A DNA stretch of 53,876 bases from an uncultured Paracoccaceae bacterium (lineage in GTDB: Bacteria; Pseudomonadota; Alphaproteobacteria; Rhodobacterales; Rhodobacteraceae). Below, in pieces: positions 8,104 to 16,506 of this stretch. The stretch lies in the NCBI GenBank assembly GCA_947499715.1, contig CANMPL010000013.1:1-53876 (forward strand). Direction: 5' to 3'. Position numbers and translations under genes: made by a program. The stretch's first letter is position 1, and every line of letters starts with the position of its first letter. The notes under the pieces are model-generated. The model was not told the origin of the DNA and searched no databases. It saw only the letters and a program-made list of their open reading frames with translations.

Positions 8104-8607
8104 ATGATCGATAGAGGCATAGACTGGCTCTCTGCCAGGCTGCTGGATCTGGCAGGCATATTGCTGATCCTGATGATGCTTCACATCTCGCTTGATGTGC
8201 TGCTGAAGGCTGTTTTTGACAATCCTATTCAAGGCACCTTGGAGGTCACGGCTTACTACTACATGGTCGGGGCGGTGCTGCTGCCCATTGCGGCAGTCGA
8301 AATGGCGCAGGCCTCTATTTCGGCGGATGTATTCTACAACCTGATGTCGCGTCGGATGAAGCTGGTCCTGATGGGCTTGATCTTGCTGCTCTGCGCACTG
8401 GTATATGGCGGATTGTGCCGGATCACGTGGCTCGACGCCCTGCGCGCCTTTGACCGCGGCGAATTCTCCATGGGCGGGGTCAGCATGTTGATCTGGCCGA
8501 GCCGTTTCGTCCTTCCGGTCAGCTTTGGCCTAGGATGCGTGGTCTGCGTTTGGCATCTGGGCGGCTTGATGCTGTCCAGTCGCGTGCGCAGCAAGCTCAT
8601 CGGGTAG
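8104..8607 (+). CDS. dctQ: TRAP transporter small membrane subunit (DctQ type)
   Basis: A 167-residue membrane protein with four predicted hydrophobic segments (about residues 12-35, 48-70, 85-108 and 130-152), the standard DctQ length and topology, including the PIQGTLEVTAYYYM segment. It is preceded by a GGGAGGG ribosome site. It lies 45 bases after the oxidoreductase gene and 7 bases before dctM. It pairs with DctM in a sodium- or proton-driven importer for organic acids captured by DctP. Confidence 0.88.
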   Translation: MIDRGIDWLSARLLDLAGILLILMMLHISLDVLLKAVFDNPIQGTLEVTAYYYMVGAVLLPIAAVEMAQASISADVFYNLMSRRMKLVLMGLILLLCALVYGGLCRITWLDALRAFDRGEFSMGGVSMLIWPSRFVLPVSFGLGCVVCVWHLGGLMLSSRVRSKLIG

Positions 8608-8614
8608 GGCCAGC

Positions 8615-9925
8615 ATGGATTTCATCCAAATCGCTTATCTGTCTATTGCCGCTCTGCTGGTTCTCATTGCGCTCAGGGTGCCAATTGGGATTGCTCTGAT
8701 CGCGGTATCCTTTTGCGGCATCTGGGGCAGTACATCCGCCGGTGCCGCTTGGGGCATGGTGCGGGCGGTGCCCTACAACTTCGTGGCCAATTGGGAATTC
8801 AGCGCTGTACCGATGTTCCTGCTGATGGGGTACATCGCTAGCAACGCGGGCCTGACCACTGCCATGTTCACGACAATGCGGCTGCTGTTGAACCGCGTTC
8901 CGGGCGGGCTTGCCTGTGCCACCGTTGGAGCCTCTTCGATGTTTGCCGCGGCATCGGGGTCCAGCATCGCCACATCGGCTGCCATGGCCCGAATTGCCAT
9001 CCCCGAGATGAACAAGGCCAAGTATGACCTGTCCCTTTCGACCGGCTGTGTGGCAAGTGCGGGTACACTTGGTTCCATGATCCCACCCTCCATCGCCATG
9101 GTGATTTTTGGCGTGTTCACCAACACCTCCATTGGCGCGCTTTTCATTGCTGGGATCATCCCGGGCCTTCTGTCAGCCATGATGTTCATCCTGATGATCG
9201 TCATCCGCGTGAAGTTGAAACCTGACCTGGCACCGCGTGATGCACGGACCGCGATCTGGACCCCGGAACTGCGCTCATCGCTGCTGGAAATCTGGCCGCT
9301 TCCCACACTTGTCTTCGCCGTGTTGGGCGGGATCTTTCTCGGCCTTATGACACCTACGGAGGCAGGTGCGGTCGGTGCGGCCTTCGCTACCTTGATCACC
9401 ATCATGCGCAAGCAGTTCTCGCTTTCGCTGATGCGCGATGCCGTGCGGGATGCCGCGATGGGCACTTGCACGATCTTCATCATTGCAACCGGTGCCAGCA
9501 TGTTCACCGCCTATATGGGTCTCAGTGGTCTGCCTGCAAATGTGGCCGATCTGTTCCTGACGACGGTTGAGAGCCCGATCGGGATCATCCTGATCATTGC
9601 GGTGGTCTGCCTGATCGGTGGCATGTTTCTCGATTCAATTGGTCTGATGCTGCTGACCCTGCCGTTCTTCCTGCCTGTCCTCGAAGGGGCCGGGATCAAT
9701 CTGCTGTGGTTTGGCATCATCATGGTCAAGCTACTGGAAATCGGCCTGATCACGCCGCCCGTTGGGCTCAATTGTTACGTAATCCAATCCGCGCTCGGAC
9801 GCAGCGTGCCGCTCTCCACGGTCTTCCGGGGCGCGGGTTGGTTCGTGGCAACCGACATGGTCACCCTCGGCCTTCTGGTCGCGTTCCCCGTTCTATCACT
9901 CTGGCTGCCCGCGTGGATGGTCTGA
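8615..9925 (+). CDS. dctM: TRAP transporter large permease (DctM type)
   Basis: A 436-residue, very hydrophobic protein with about twelve membrane segments, typical for DctM. Family motifs include VPMFLLMGYIASNAGL, the glycine/serine-rich SMFAAASGSSIATSAAMARIAIPEM and GTLGSMIPPSIAMVIFG, and the C-terminal ITPPVGLNCYV. It catalyses the transport step of the TRAP system. It follows dctQ by 7 bases and precedes dctP by 33, so the three form one unit with the oxidoreductase gene. Confidence 0.93.
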   Translation: MDFIQIAYLSIAALLVLIALRVPIGIALIAVSFCGIWGSTSAGAAWGMVRAVPYNFVANWEFSAVPMFLLMGYIASNAGLTTAMFTTMRLLLNRVPGGLACATVGASSMFAAASGSSIATSAAMARIAIPEMNKAKYDLSLSTGCVASAGTLGSMIPPSIAMVIFGVFTNTSIGALFIAGIIPGLLSAMMFILMIVIRVKLKPDLAPRDARTAIWTPELRSSLLEIWPLPTLVFAVLGGIFLGLMTPTEAGAVGAAFATLITIMRKQFSLSLMRDAVRDAAMGTCTIFIIATGASMFTAYMGLSGLPANVADLFLTTVESPIGIILIIAVVCLIGGMFLDSIGLMLLTLPFFLPVLEGAGINLLWFGIIMVKLLEIGLITPPVGLNCYVIQSALGRSVPLSTVFRGAGWFVATDMVTLGLLVAFPVLSLWLPAWMV

Positions 9926-9958
9926 GAATTGCACCTAATCAACAACAAGGAGGAAATC

Positions 9959-11086
9959 ATGTTGATCAATCGAAACGGTATCGCTGCCCTGTCAGCGGCC
10001 CTGGTGTTCGCGGGGCCGGTGGCCGCCGAATCCGTCATGTCAAGCTGGCTTGGCCCGACCCAACCGATCACGCAATATGCGCATGAAGAATGGGCGAGCG
10101 CAGTCAAAGAGGCCACAAGTGGCGAGGTCGATATACGCCTTGTCCTAGGCGGCGCCTTGATTCCGGCAAAAGCCACAACGCAAGGGATCGCGGATGGCGT
10201 TGCACAGATCGGTCTTGTTTCAGCGGCTTATACGCCGTCTGAACTGCCGGTCTCGAACGCACTGGGGGACATGGGGTTCGCAACACCAGATCCGATGATC
10301 CTTGCCCTTGCCTATGGCGACTTCATGATGAATGAACCGGCGGGCTACGACGAATGGCGCAACAACGGCGTGATCTATGGTGGTGCGCACTCCACCCCTT
10401 CGTATCACTATATCTGCCGCGAAGAGCTGCGCAGCGTTGCGGATTTCCAAGGTAAGCGCATTCGTCTTTTTGGTGGCGGCTGGGCGCGATTTGCCGAAGA
10501 GAAACTTGGTGCGATCAGCGTCAACATGACATTCGGGGAAATCTTCACGGGGCTGGAGCGTGGCGCGCTGGATTGCGTTGCGGCTGATCCGACTGTTCTG
10601 ACCAATGGACCTTCCATCAAGGAGCTTGTCAAAGGCTTCACCACCCTTCAGCTCAGCCCTTACTACACCAATGCCACATGGATATATAATCCCGACTTCT
10701 GGCAGGGGCTGAGTGACGCGCAGCGTCGAGCAATATTTGATGAATCTGCCCAGGCGCTTGCCCGGCTGCATATCAAATACGCCGAACAGGTCGACGCATC
10801 GCTGGCCGAAGCCAGCGCAGATGGCGTTGCCCTGATCGAATCGGCGGAACTGCAGGCCGCATATGACGAATGGGTCGCAGCCGATGCCGCAGCAATTCGC
10901 GAAATTGCGGCTGCCAAGTTCAGCATTGATGATCCGGAGGCGCTGTTCTCTACTTTCCAGACCTATATCGACAAATGGAACGGGCTGCTGGCTAGCATCG
11001 ATCGCAGCAATGAGGCGGAGCTTACCGATTTGATCAAGACCAACCTCTACGACAAGATCGACGTGTCGACTTATGGAATGAAGTGA
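9959..11086 (+). CDS. dctP: TRAP transporter periplasmic solute-binding protein (DctP type)
   Basis: A 375-residue protein with an N-terminal Sec signal peptide ending near AGPVAAES. The body has the DctP pattern: WASAVKEATSGEVDIRLVLGGAL, then the region FQGKRIRLFGGGWARFAEEKLGA that normally carries the substrate-carboxylate arginine (IRLFG), and GLERGALDCVAADP. A TTG lies upstream in frame, but AAGGAGG a few bases before the ATG at 9959 decides the start. It binds an organic acid in the periplasm. The presence of the carboxylate-binding arginine supports an acidic substrate but does not identify it. Confidence 0.92.
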   Translation: MLINRNGIAALSAALVFAGPVAAESVMSSWLGPTQPITQYAHEEWASAVKEATSGEVDIRLVLGGALIPAKATTQGIADGVAQIGLVSAAYTPSELPVSNALGDMGFATPDPMILALAYGDFMMNEPAGYDEWRNNGVIYGGAHSTPSYHYICREELRSVADFQGKRIRLFGGGWARFAEEKLGAISVNMTFGEIFTGLERGALDCVAADPTVLTNGPSIKELVKGFTTLQLSPYYTNATWIYNPDFWQGLSDAQRRAIFDESAQALARLHIKYAEQVDASLAEASADGVALIESAELQAAYDEWVAADAAAIREIAAAKFSIDDPEALFSTFQTYIDKWNGLLASIDRSNEAELTDLIKTNLYDKIDVSTYGMK

Positions 11087-11242
11087 ACCGGTGGTCGCAA
11101 CGGCAATTGTCTGCTGCGATCATCATGATCTGTGCTCGTGCCACCAGATGTGTTGGGCTTGGCGCGGGCGCATCACTTCTCTAGTCCCCAAGCATAGACC
11201 ACAACGACCAGCTTGAGAAACATGAGCGGGAGAGGCCTGACC

Positions 11243-11345
11243 ATGGCAAACTCGAAAAACCAACCGCCACGTGTCACTTCAAGCCATTGGGGAACTTTCG
11301 AAATTCTCACCTAGGGCAACAGGATCGTGGAAACACGGCCGTTCG
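11243..11345 (+). pseudogene. 5' stub of a molybdopterin oxidoreductase gene cut by ISKra4
   Basis: From the ATG at 11243, preceded by GGGAGAGG, the frame reads VTSSHWGTFEI, then one TAG stop, then GNRIVETRPF. This resembles the N-terminus of molybdopterin S/N-oxide reductase-type proteins, which begin with a (T/S)(S/A)HWG segment and reach a xRPF segment about 20 residues later. The frame breaks exactly where the ISKra4 left inverted repeat begins. No further part of the enzyme is found in the window, so the insertion was accompanied by a deletion. The identification rests on about 20 residues recalled by eye. Confidence 0.45.
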
Positions 11346-12395
11346 GGGGATTGGGCACTATTTGGGGGTGCCTGTGTATGTTGGTGATTCATTGAGAGGG
11401 GAATTGCCATGGAAGTGCGGATTATTGTCGAGACGACCTTTGAAAACGGAACTACAAAGAGGCATCGTCTCGGCCGTTTGTCCCGCTCGTTTCGAAGCAC
11501 GCAGCCTGAGGGGTTCGGGTTGTTGCTCGAAGATGCGAAGACGATCCTGGCGCAATTACAGACTGCGATCCTGATCGACCAGATTGAGGAAATTTCCGAA
11601 GCCAGCAGGGTCTGTCCGGACTGCGACGGGATCCGGGCCATACATGATTATCGGTCGCGCGTGCTCGACACGCTTTTTGGCAGGCTCCAGGTCAAGGTGC
11701 CTCGTATTCGCCGCTGCGCCTGCAAAGCAAAATCCGACGTTGTCTTGGGCGGACCGCATACACCTCTCGCTCACTTTTTTCCAGATCGGTCGACCCCCGA
11801 ACTGCGACGCCTTCAGGCCGAACTTGGGGCGCGTCATTCCTTCCGGGAAGCGGCGCGTATCCTGGAAACCTTCCTGCCTTGCGCCAAGCAGCTGAATACA
11901 TCGGTGCGGAACCGTCTTGGTAAAGTCGCCCGGGACAACGGATATAGTACGCAGACCGAGGCGGTCGTCTCGGCGGGTGCCGAACTTGCGCCTGAGTTGA
12001 CGGTTTTCGTGGACGGTGCGCATATACGATGCAGGCCAGAATACCAGAAGCGACACCTCGATGTTGCGGTGGGCAAGATCGAAAGCCTCGATAACTGCCG
12101 CCGCTTCGGCCTTGTTAAGCAGGCGGTGCTGTCACCCGCCTGCCAGCTTCGCCAGGACCTGAGGGCTCTAGGTTGGGATCAGAATCAAGCCGTCACCGTG
12201 ATTTCGGACGGGGAACCCGCATTGCTGAACCTGGTGCGCGGTGCCACCGGTGGAAAGGGCCGCCACATCCTCGACTGGTGGCATATCTCGATGCGTATTC
12301 AGCACGTCGAGAACGCGGTAAAAGGCCTGCTGCAGATTGGTGGCCTCTCCCGCATTCCAGTGCTGTTCGAGCGTCCGGCGGGCGGTATGACCTGA
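11346..12395 (+). mobile_element. Truncated ISKra4-family insertion sequence
   Basis: The left inverted repeat at 11346-11367 matches, at 16 of 22 positions, the reverse complement of the IS ends at 160-181 and 53696-53717. The transposase frame starts at 11409 and gives 328 residues: a zinc-finger-like CPDC and CACK region, then FVDGAHIRC and VISDGE (DDE-type aspartates), and DWWHISMRIQHVENAVKGLL. Full-length ISKra4 transposases are considerably longer, and this one stops soon after VLFERPAGG. It lacks the C-terminal region that appears at both ends of the window. The right end is lost, with the LysR gene beginning 100 bases later. It is not expected to transpose by itself. Confidence 0.85.
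11409..12395 (+). pseudogene. ISKra4-family transposase, 3'-truncated
   Basis: The N-terminal 328 residues of an ISKra4-family transposase. Visible features are a putative zinc-binding region (CPDC ... CACK at about residues 62-105), the two aspartate motifs VDGAHIRC and SDGEP, and the tryptophan-rich DWWH stretch. The reading frame is intact up to FERPAGG and then quickly meets a stop. The distal part, including the catalytic glutamate region and the basic C-terminus, is missing. Confidence 0.85.
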
Positions 12396-12494
12396 TCCAA
12401 TGCGTTCGTTGAATTGAGCTATTTGCAGATTTGGCTAACGACAGTGGCGGTTTCCCTCTTTAGTTACTATCTTGAGGACGGCTTGAATTAAGTA

Positions 12495-13391
12495 TTATGT
12501 TACGCTCGATCGCAGAATTGAGACAATATGGGCGACGAACAGTCTTGAGAGTGAGTTCCGCCCTGTGTTCTTCGGCCAAACTGCTTGAAGGCTGACTTTT
12601 GGCAATTGCCATTCGGTCAGCAGATCAATTAGTTCCCCTTCCGGTCTGGTTTCTATCAAAAGTCTAGGAAGCCGCGCGATGCCTACCCCCCGCAATGCGA
12701 GTGACAACGCCGCGTCACCGGAGTTTACAGAGACTTTGTGCCGCAAGTCCACTTTGGCCATCTTCTTGGGGTTTTGACGATGGCTCAGGACAAGAACGTT
12801 GGTCATGTCTAGGACCCCGATCGTCGTGTACTTGGTTAACTCTTGTGGTGTCGCCGGAACACCGAACTCCTTCAAGAAGGCTGGCGATGCACACAGCACA
12901 TCTTCGACGTCGACGAGCCTTTGGGCGATCAGTTCGCTATCTTGTAACGCACCCGCTCGAATTGCCAGATCATAACTATTCCTGATGATATCAACGCGTT
13001 CATCCTTAAAGTCCAAAAGCAATTCGATTTTTGGATAGAGTTCAAGGAATGCTGCAACATCGTCCATGAAGCGACCATGTTCGAGAGTGGCGGGTGCTGT
13101 GATCCGAAGAAGACCCTGCGGTTCCTTTTGATCTGCCTGCAAGAGATCCCGAGCACTTGCGCCGGCCTCCAAGACCTTGCGACCTTGTTCAAGCACGTCT
13201 TTGCCCGCGGCCGTCAGCGAGAGCTGCCGCGTGCTACGATATAGGAGTGCTACGCCGAAGCGCTCTTCGAGTTTTGAAACATGGTGGCTTACGACAGAAG
13301 GCGAGAGTTTCAAGCGATTGGCAGCTGCGCTGAATGATCCTGTTTCAGCGACCGTTGTAAAGACCGCCAGAGGGCGCAAAAGATCAAGCAT
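12495..13391 (-). CDS. LysR-family transcriptional regulator
   Basis: A 298-residue protein. The N-terminal helix-turn-helix (about residues 4-63) has FTTVAETGSFSAAANRL, SPSVVSHHVSKLEERFGV and LYRSTRQLSLTAAG, which are standard LysR features. The rest is the periplasmic-binding-like effector domain. An AGGGGA site precedes the start. It is transcribed away from the first of three metallo-beta-lactamase-fold genes, with a 103-base shared promoter region, so it most likely controls them. The effector is unknown. Confidence 0.95.
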   Translation of the reverse strand: MLDLLRPLAVFTTVAETGSFSAAANRLKLSPSVVSHHVSKLEERFGVALLYRSTRQLSLTAAGKDVLEQGRKVLEAGASARDLLQADQKEPQGLLRITAPATLEHGRFMDDVAAFLELYPKIELLLDFKDERVDIIRNSYDLAIRAGALQDSELIAQRLVDVEDVLCASPAFLKEFGVPATPQELTKYTTIGVLDMTNVLVLSHRQNPKKMAKVDLRHKVSVNSGDAALSLALRGVGIARLPRLLIETRPEGELIDLLTEWQLPKVSLQAVWPKNTGRNSLSRLFVAHIVSILRSSVT

Positions 13392-13435
13392 TTATTCCCC
13401 TAAATGATCGAAGAGTGAATTCAATTTATACCACA

Positions 13436-13449
13436 TTATGCACAAATAA
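13436..13449. promoter_or_regulatory. Possible LysR binding site
   Basis: TTAT-GCACAA-ATAA is an interrupted palindrome within the 103-base divergent region between the LysR gene and the first MBL-fold gene. It has the dyad character of LysR boxes, and no better dyad is visible there. It is AT-rich, so chance is possible. Confidence 0.3.
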
Positions 13450-13494
13450 CGAACGGCATATGCTGTGCAAGAGCCAACCCAAGAGGACACGACG

Positions 13495-14367
13495 ATGAGA
13501 ACGTTTATGCTGGCAGTATCTACCGCATTGTTGCTTGCGCAGGGAGCGGCGGCAGACGAAGTTCGGTCGACCGGAGCCGTCGTTCAGGTGCAAGACCTGG
13601 ACGGGATTATAGTGCATTCGTACACAGCACCCGATGAGATGTTCGCGATGACAACCTATGTCATCGAAAGCGTTAACGCCCTTGTTCTTATCGACGGGCA
13701 GATGTTCAGTCCGTTGGCAAACGATTATAGGGCCTATGCCGATAGCTTGGGCAAGCCGATTGATCGCTTGCTGCTCACTCATGGTCACCCAGATCACTAT
13801 CTTGGGCTTGTGGCATTTGCTGATATCGCTATCCACGCGCTGCCTTCAACCATCTCCGAAATCATGGAAACAGGCGAAGAGACCCGCGTAGCTCGACAGC
13901 AAATGATGGGCGACATTATTCCCAATAAAGTTGTGGTCCCGACGGAAAACATCGCGCTTGGCACGCAAGTAATTGACGGGGTGACTTATGAATTCGCATC
14001 GGTTCAAGGCGGTGAACATGACCCGATGTTGATCACCCGCCTGCCTGACTTCAATGTGATTTCGGTCGGTGATACGGCGATGAACAATATGCATCTTTTT
14101 CTGGCTGGCAACCCGGCAACATGGGTCGAGGTGCTGAGTGAGCTGGATAAAGATGACAGTTACACCATCGTTCTGCCGGGTCATGGCCTGCCTGGTGATC
14201 AAAGCATGTTTGCGGAAAGCATCGCGTACTTGAACAAAGCTAATGATCTGCTCGGCGCGTCCGAGACGGGTGACGAGTTCAAGGCTGGAATGCTTGAAGC
14301 CTACCCTGATCTGCCAGTCGAGGGTGCGATTGATTTCTTCCTCCCAGAACTATTTCCCAACGGCTAA
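13495..14367 (+). CDS. Exported metallo-beta-lactamase-fold hydrolase (copy 1, Sec signal)
   Basis: A 290-residue protein with a Sec-type signal peptide of about 20 residues ending AQGAAADE. The metal-binding motif is HGHPDH, with later candidate ligands His in GGEHDP, Asp in VGDTAM and His in LPGHGLPG. The ATG at 13495 is preceded by AAGAGGA; an upstream in-frame codon lacks one. It is the first of three consecutive homologous genes and is divergent from the LysR gene. It probably hydrolyses an ester, lactone or sulfate in the periplasm. I cannot name the substrate. Classical beta-lactamase activity is not supported. Confidence 0.85.
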   Translation: MRTFMLAVSTALLLAQGAAADEVRSTGAVVQVQDLDGIIVHSYTAPDEMFAMTTYVIESVNALVLIDGQMFSPLANDYRAYADSLGKPIDRLLLTHGHPDHYLGLVAFADIAIHALPSTISEIMETGEETRVARQQMMGDIIPNKVVVPTENIALGTQVIDGVTYEFASVQGGEHDPMLITRLPDFNVISVGDTAMNNMHLFLAGNPATWVEVLSELDKDDSYTIVLPGHGLPGDQSMFAESIAYLNKANDLLGASETGDEFKAGMLEAYPDLPVEGAIDFFLPELFPNG

Positions 14368-14394
14368 TTTTTATCGTCCTGCAAGGATATCATC

Positions 14395-15288
14395 ATGACT
14401 AAGACTTCTACCAACACCATAAACCGCCGCACTTTGCTCAAAGGCTCTGCCTTGACTATCGGAGCTGCAACACTGTTGCAAACTGCGCTGAAACCCACGG
14501 CAACACTTGCCCAAACAGGTGCACCCCTTGGAACGGTTCACAGCTTTGCAAAAGGCGGCATTGCCTTCCACACCTACGTGTCCCCGGCCGATGCGATCCA
14601 TGTAACTTCCCATGTCGTCGAATTTGAGGATCAGCTGTTGGTTGTCGATGCGACGATGATCCCTCCAACAGCGCAAGAGGTGTCAGCGCTGATTGAATCG
14701 ACAGGCAAACCGGTGGGCCAAGCAATCTTGAGCCATGAGCATCCTGATCACTGGGGCGGCGCTTCGTTTATCGAGGGCGTCACTTTCGATACACTGCCGC
14801 AAATCCGTGATGCTGTGACGTTGGAAGCAGCGAACGGCGATTTCCCTGAGCCGACCAATTTGCTTAGCGGTGGGGATGTTGTGATCGGTCAGACCCGAAT
14901 GTCGGGCGTCCAAGTTGAATTCCGGCACTATGAAGACACCGAAGCACCGCACATGGTCGTCGCTGTTCTGCCCGAACAGCGGGTCGCGATTGTGCAAGAC
15001 CTTGTCTACAACGGCGTCTTCTTTGCACCGGGTGTAGATCGGTCAAACTGGATCAGCACACTGGAAAACCTGCGTGACGATCCGGCTTTTGAAACACTAT
15101 TGGTTGGTCATGGTTTGCCAACAACCCGCGGCGAACTGGATACGGCCATTGCCTATATTCGCGTTCTGGATGAGGCCATGACAAAGGCCGCCACTCCCGA
15201 AGATGCCGTGGCACAAATCAAAGCGTCCTATCCGGGTTACGCCGGTGAGTTCCTGCTCTCGCTTATCCCTGAATACTGGGTCCGCTAA
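14395..15288 (+). CDS. Exported metallo-beta-lactamase-fold hydrolase (copy 2, Tat signal)
   Basis: A 297-residue protein whose N-terminus has a twin-arginine motif, INRRTLLKG, followed by a hydrophobic stretch, so it is probably exported folded with its metal. The metal motif is HEHPDH, with candidate further ligands His in EAPHMVV, Asp in VQDLVYN and His in LVGHGLPT. It starts 27 bases after copy 1 and shares the same LVxGHGLP and IAYI endings, so these are tandem paralogues. Its substrate is unknown. Confidence 0.85.
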   Translation: MTKTSTNTINRRTLLKGSALTIGAATLLQTALKPTATLAQTGAPLGTVHSFAKGGIAFHTYVSPADAIHVTSHVVEFEDQLLVVDATMIPPTAQEVSALIESTGKPVGQAILSHEHPDHWGGASFIEGVTFDTLPQIRDAVTLEAANGDFPEPTNLLSGGDVVIGQTRMSGVQVEFRHYEDTEAPHMVVAVLPEQRVAIVQDLVYNGVFFAPGVDRSNWISTLENLRDDPAFETLLVGHGLPTTRGELDTAIAYIRVLDEAMTKAATPEDAVAQIKASYPGYAGEFLLSLIPEYWVR

Positions 15289-15431
15289 GACGGATTGAAT
15301 GAACTCAACATCGGTGTGCTCCTAGGGTCCTGGTGGCTCATGATTAGGCAGACTTAATCACAAAAAACGCCAAAACCGCAGCTGCATGCAAGACCACTAA
15401 ACTGCTCATGACTTGGAAAAGGAGAATACAA

Positions 15432-16331
15432 ATGGAAGATACAATCATTAACCGCCGCGGCATGATCAAAGCCGCTGTCGGCGTCGGCGCCATCAGCACG
15501 GTCTTTGCTACAACTGGTCAAATTGCCCAAGCAGGGTCACACAGTGCGACACCAAAAGAGGGTCTGATCTCGATCCACAAACTTGGGCCAGTGACACTGC
15601 ATACCTACACCTCGCCAGAATACTCCGGCATGGTGAACAGCCATATTATTGAAACAGCAAACGAACTTCATCTGGTGGACACGCAATTCGTTCAGGCTCT
15701 AGCAATCGAATTCAAGGCCTATGCCGAAAGCCTCGGTAAGCCTATCAAGCGGATTTACCTATCCCACTCACACCCTGACCACCTTTTTGGTGCTGTTCAG
15801 TTCCCGGGTGTTGAATTTGTGACGTCAGATGAAGTACTGGCCGAAGCAAATACTGCCTTGGATGTTTATGCCGCGCGCAAAGAGGCATTGAGCGACACAA
15901 CCGAAGTTGTTCTGCCAACCGGGGGTTTGACACTCGGCACGACAACTTGGGACGGTGTCGAAGTTCAGATTGGACAGGTACTGGATGCAGAAGCAGCGGC
16001 TGAACTGACGATCCATATCCCTGAAGCAGGCCTCTATGTTGCTCAAGATTTGATCTACGCCAATGCACACACTTTCCCAATCAACAACAGCGCGAATTGG
16101 CTCGCCGCCCTTGAGGACATGCAACAGCTCGAAGGCATTAAAGTGTTTGGTTCTGGTCATGGTCTGCCGGGTGCACCGGGGCTCATTGATGACGCTATTG
16201 CCTACCTGAACTTCCAAAATCAGGCGATTGCGGACAATACAGATGGCGCAAGCGCCTCTGCAGCGATCTTGAAAAAGTATCCCGGATATGGCGCCCGCGA
16301 TGTCTTAAGCTTTCTTGACTATCGCTACTAA
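15432..16331 (+). CDS. Exported metallo-beta-lactamase-fold hydrolase (copy 3, Tat signal)
   Basis: A 299-residue paralogue of the two preceding genes. The N-terminus has a twin-arginine motif, INRRGMIKA, and then a hydrophobic segment. The metal motif is HSHPDH, with later Asp in AQDLIYAN and His in GSGHGLPG. By eye, where copy 2 has the middle ligand His (EAPHMVV) this protein reads AAAELTI, so that ligand may be missing or replaced by Glu. AAAGGAG before the ATG at 15432 sets the start. It is 143 bases after copy 2, so it may have its own promoter. Confidence 0.83.
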   Translation: MEDTIINRRGMIKAAVGVGAISTVFATTGQIAQAGSHSATPKEGLISIHKLGPVTLHTYTSPEYSGMVNSHIIETANELHLVDTQFVQALAIEFKAYAESLGKPIKRIYLSHSHPDHLFGAVQFPGVEFVTSDEVLAEANTALDVYAARKEALSDTTEVVLPTGGLTLGTTTWDGVEVQIGQVLDAEAAAELTIHIPEAGLYVAQDLIYANAHTFPINNSANWLAALEDMQQLEGIKVFGSGHGLPGAPGLIDDAIAYLNFQNQAIADNTDGASASAAILKKYPGYGARDVLSFLDYRY

Positions 16332-16349
16332 CACCCAATGAAGCTGCGC

Positions 16350-16382
16350 GGCTGGACAAGTACATTCACGTTCCGTCCAGCC
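16350..16382 (+). terminator. Hairpin after the MBL-fold genes
   Basis: An 8-bp perfect stem, GGCTGGAC against GTCCAGCC, around a 17-base loop, starting 19 bases after the stop of copy 3. It has no T-run, so it may only be a 3' transcript end stabiliser or a weak terminator. The rest of 16332-16506 shows nothing recognisable. Confidence 0.35.
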
Positions 16383-16506
16383 TCGTCAGTAATCCCGATG
16401 GATCTTTGGTTCTGACGAGAGGCGAAGTCGCTTCTATGCTTAACAACTCGCTAAAAATCAGTTGTATCTGGTGTCGGAACTGAAGGCCGCTAAGGTCAAT
16501 TCAAAC

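Noticed and set aside
13495-16331. MBL-fold genes as antibiotic resistance beta-lactamases
   Set aside because: They have the general HxHxDH fold motif only; overall features fit generic hydrolases, and triplicate tandem copies under a LysR gene do not demonstrate resistance.
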